Shown here in pieces: positions 61,640 through 64,000 of a stretch of DNA of 64,000 nt. This DNA comes from Chinchilla lanigera (Eukaryota > Chordata > Mammalia > Rodentia > Chinchillidae). Where the stretch lies: positions 13,982,899 through 14,046,898 of the forward strand of contig NW_004955438.1 of the NCBI RefSeq assembly GCF_000276665.1, in the 5' to 3' direction. The position numbers and the translations under genes are program-made. Every line of letters begins with the position of its first letter. Position 1 is the first letter of the stretch. The notes under the pieces were generated by a model that was not told where the DNA came from, ran no database searches, and saw only the letters and a program-made list of their open reading frames with translations.

Positions 61640-61850
61640 TTAAGTACATGGTTCACTTTAGATACTGCCAAAACGTTTTCAAAATGACTGCCAGAGGCAG
61701 TCATTTCAACATGGCTATTTATACTTCCAAAGGCGAAGTATGAGTTCTAGTTGCTCCATAGGCTCATCAACACTTGGTAGTAAAACTTTTCCATTTTAAC
61801 CATCCTTTTTATATTCTTAAGAAATGTATTCATTAACTACTTGTCTGAGC
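61640..61850 (-). mobile_element. Old L1 fragment
   Basis: GATACTGCCAAAACGTTTTC and GTTGCTCCATAGGCTCATC, CAACACTTGGTAG: complement of late L1 ORF2. Confidence 0.6.
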
Positions 61851-61859
61851 TCCAGAACA

Positions 61860-63490
61860 ACAACAAAATCAAGCCTTTAATAAAGACTGAAATACAACTC
61901 ATACAGAAATTTTAATCTAAGAGCATTTTCCTTTGAATGGATAATAATTGATACAAAGACCTAAATTGATATAAGCCTCAATTCTGCTTTGGTCAAAATA
62001 TCTGATTTCTACATAACAGTTTTAAAAGAATCATTGAATTAGATGCATCAAATGATTTAAAAGCAAGTTAGGAGTATCAAAAAACTGGAAGTAGGGTAAA
62101 ATACAGTCCAACACAGTTTTTACTTATGATTTAAACACTGATAAGAACACCTAAACCCAATATATCAAAATACTATGAAAATAGTATTCATAATTTGGAT
62201 GGGGGGGAGATGAAATACTTTATTATAATATAGTGCTATTCAATATGCTCACCTACTTGTTTCTCAGTGCTTTCTACTTAATTATAAGAGAGGAATAATG
62301 CTGTGAAATGATATACTTTAACGTATGGCTAGTCTACAGTCTATATTCTTTCCAATCGGACTATAAACTCCACTCTAATAACCATGCTGTTGTCTCTCCT
62401 TCTATCCTTTACTTCTTGAAATACGGATTTTCTACTCACTACTTTACTTCTTTATCCTCTACTAATACCTTAAAATCACTGGCTTCCACCTTTATCATTC
62501 CACTTAAATTATGTTTGCTGAGGTCAATGCCGGCCTCCTAATTATCAAAGCCAACAGACCCTTGATCTGTTCCTAACTTCCTAACCCTTCCGACTCATGT
62601 GACTCCCAGACAGACTTCTGTCCTCTCCTGACTTCTCGGCCTTCCCTCTTTCCTGAATGTTCCTCCTCAGTCTCCTTGACAGTCCCTACCCATCACTTAA
62701 ACATTAGTTTTCCATCTTTGGTCTTCCTTTTTTCTTATTCTACGTTTGTTTTAAAGACTTTTTACACCGTTGCAGCATTAACTGTCACAAATTCACTGCT
62801 GTCTCCAACCTCAGTAACTCTGAAGTTGACCTCAGAAAAAACCTGATACCAATAATCTGTGAACTAGATAGCTCTGCCAGATATCCTACAAGTCTCAAAC
62901 TGATTTCTCTCAACCTGAATTAATCTTTCAATTTACTAGTTTTGTTCAGAAGTACACAATTATAATTCAAGTGAAGCAAGTACATTTTAAGACATTTTAA
63001 AAACATTTTTCTTGGAAGGTTAAAAAAGAAATGAAATATTATTACAGCTTTCTCCCCCGTTATGAAGGTAACTCTTTGTCATTGGCAAAAACTACAAAAA
63101 TACAAGAGATGATATACAGCAAATCCTCTCTGATCTCAGCTCTCAAAGGCAAGCGCTGTTAACATTTCCTTCTAGAAAAAGAACCAAGAACTTATAAAAT
63201 ATTAAACCAGTAAATAGCATTTTGTTAATTATCAATATTTTCTAGGCTTTTTTTTTTTTAACATTATTGAGAGAACACAACTCTTCGTTGCCTACCTGCA
63301 GTGAGAATCAGAGTATTTTAATTACAAAAACAATCCATGGCTTACTGAAAACATTCTAAAAGAGTCAATGGCCTGGCATCTTACGTCTACTATATCCAGA
63401 TGTTACAGAGCGTAATATACTTTATACTTTAAGAAACCATTGCAGAGAAAAGAAGAAAATGGAAGAGGTAGAAGTCAAATCTAAAACCCA
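61860..63490. other. No recognisable feature
   Basis: AT-rich DNA between the last L1 piece and the CpG island flank. The 62300-62760 stretch is C/T-rich but no repeat or exon could be assigned. Confidence 0.45.
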
Positions 63491-63494
63491 GTTG

Positions 63495-63560
63495 GTCCTT
63501 ATGATAAATGTCACCATTCTGTGCTGCAAATATGTACTGTACTAATTAAAAAATAAAGGT
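63495..63560 (+). mobile_element. L1 3' tail fragment
   Basis: GTCACCATTCTGTGCTGCAA ATATGTACT then an A-rich AATTAAAAAATAAA tail, a variant of the L1 3' UTR end seen at 59400 and 60180. No target duplication resolved. Confidence 0.5.
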
Positions 63561-63639
63561 GATTTAGTTAAAAAAAAAAAATTTAGGTAGACTGCAGTTT
63601 GCAAAAGCCGAAGGAAGTGATATTTAATCCCCCTAGGTC

Positions 63640-64000
63640 GCTGAAGTCTCTGAAACATCGCAGATGAATCCCCAGCTAAGCTGCTCTCCCCAGAACCAGC
63701 AGCGCCCATCTGCCGGCGTCGTCCGAGGCGCGCGCCGGGGCAGCGAGCAGGGGCGGGCGTCCCCGCCGGCTGGGGACCCTTCTCGGGGCGGGGGTGCCCC
63801 CTGTGGGGCCGGAGTCCCACCGAGCCGATCGCCGACGCGCACGGCCCGCTCCCGCTCAGCGGGCGAGGCTGGGCCCCCAAACCCCCTCTGGCCTCGGCGA
63901 GGCCGGCGTCGAGAGGAGACCCCGAGTCAGGCCCCGGAGCCCAGCCACCGCGACAAGCACACGGCAGAGTTAAAGGAGACCGCCGCTCTCACAGCGCCGG
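63640..64000 (-). promoter_or_regulatory. TC2N: CpG island, probable TC2N promoter
   Basis: An abrupt change from AT-rich DNA to GC-rich sequence dense in CpG (clusters such as GGCGCGCGCCGG around 63726-63739 and GATCGCCGACGCGC near 63828), running to the window end. It lies about 10 kb upstream of the first coding exon. No TATA-like element is evident. No strong minus-strand GTRAGT donor is seen, so the non-coding first exon may start beyond 64000 or use a weak donor. A 112-codon open frame here is a GC-composition artefact. Confidence 0.55.

Larger units (their letters stand above)
53626..63639 (-). other. TC2N: TC2N intron 1 / upstream region
   Basis: About 10 kb between the first coding exon and the CpG island. 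It holds a (CA)n run, L1 fragments in both orientations (54700-55060, 55750-56050, 56340-57215, 58195-58330, 58745-59480, 59730-60900, 61640-61850), two antisense B1 copies and otherwise AT-rich DNA. Non-coding 5' exons could be hidden here, but none can be called from sequence. Confidence 0.5.

Noticed and set aside
63542..63880. 112-codon and 69-codon minus-strand frames in the CpG island
   Set aside because: Pro/Gly/Arg-rich frames from GC composition; no family similarity, and TC2N starts at 53575.

Overview
This is a window of mammalian nuclear DNA, AT-rich and full of repeats. It comes from a rodent: B1-type SINEs with the internal partial duplication, many tRNA-derived ID-like SINEs ending in a GGTACCGG-type tail, and B1+ID dimers are all present. 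The ID-like consensus fits a castorimorph rodent such as a beaver better than mouse or rat, but I hold that species call only loosely. There are no bacterial features, CRISPR arrays, operons or tRNA genes.

The one protein-coding gene is TC2N (tandem C2 domains, nuclear; also Tac2-N/MTAC2D1) on the minus strand. I could place all eleven coding exons by GT-AG splice sites and continuous phase, from the ATG at 53575 to the TGA ending at 29952. They total 1470 nt, or 489 codons plus stop, about the 490 aa I recall for human TC2N. A non-coding 5' part of coding exon 1 reaches about 53625. A dense CpG island at the right edge (about 63640-64000) is the likely promoter region, roughly 10 kb upstream, but I could not find a convincing first-exon splice donor in it.

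Layout: 1-2000 is a mosaic of L1 pieces in both orientations, with one nested 123-bp L1 tail. 2000-24300 is intergenic DNA with ancient DNA-transposon and LTR fossils (two MER20-like copies, URR1-like copies), scattered SINEs and a C2H2 zinc-finger pseudogene (about 11040-11970). 24305-28790 is a 4.5-kb decayed antisense L1 carrying an ID SINE. 28800-29951 is the probable TC2N 3' UTR and downstream flank. 29952-53625 holds the TC2N exons and introns. 53626-63640 is intron 1 or upstream DNA, largely L1 fragments.

I see no undescribed biological system. The most notable local observations are: a start-stop upstream AUG whose stop overlaps the TC2N start codon; a young ID SINE whose poly-T lies 20 nt past the first coding splice donor; an 81-bp hAT-type MITE with 8-bp target duplication inside a B1; a 25-nt U6 snRNA 5' fragment; and a 32-bp exact duplication 3 kb apart.
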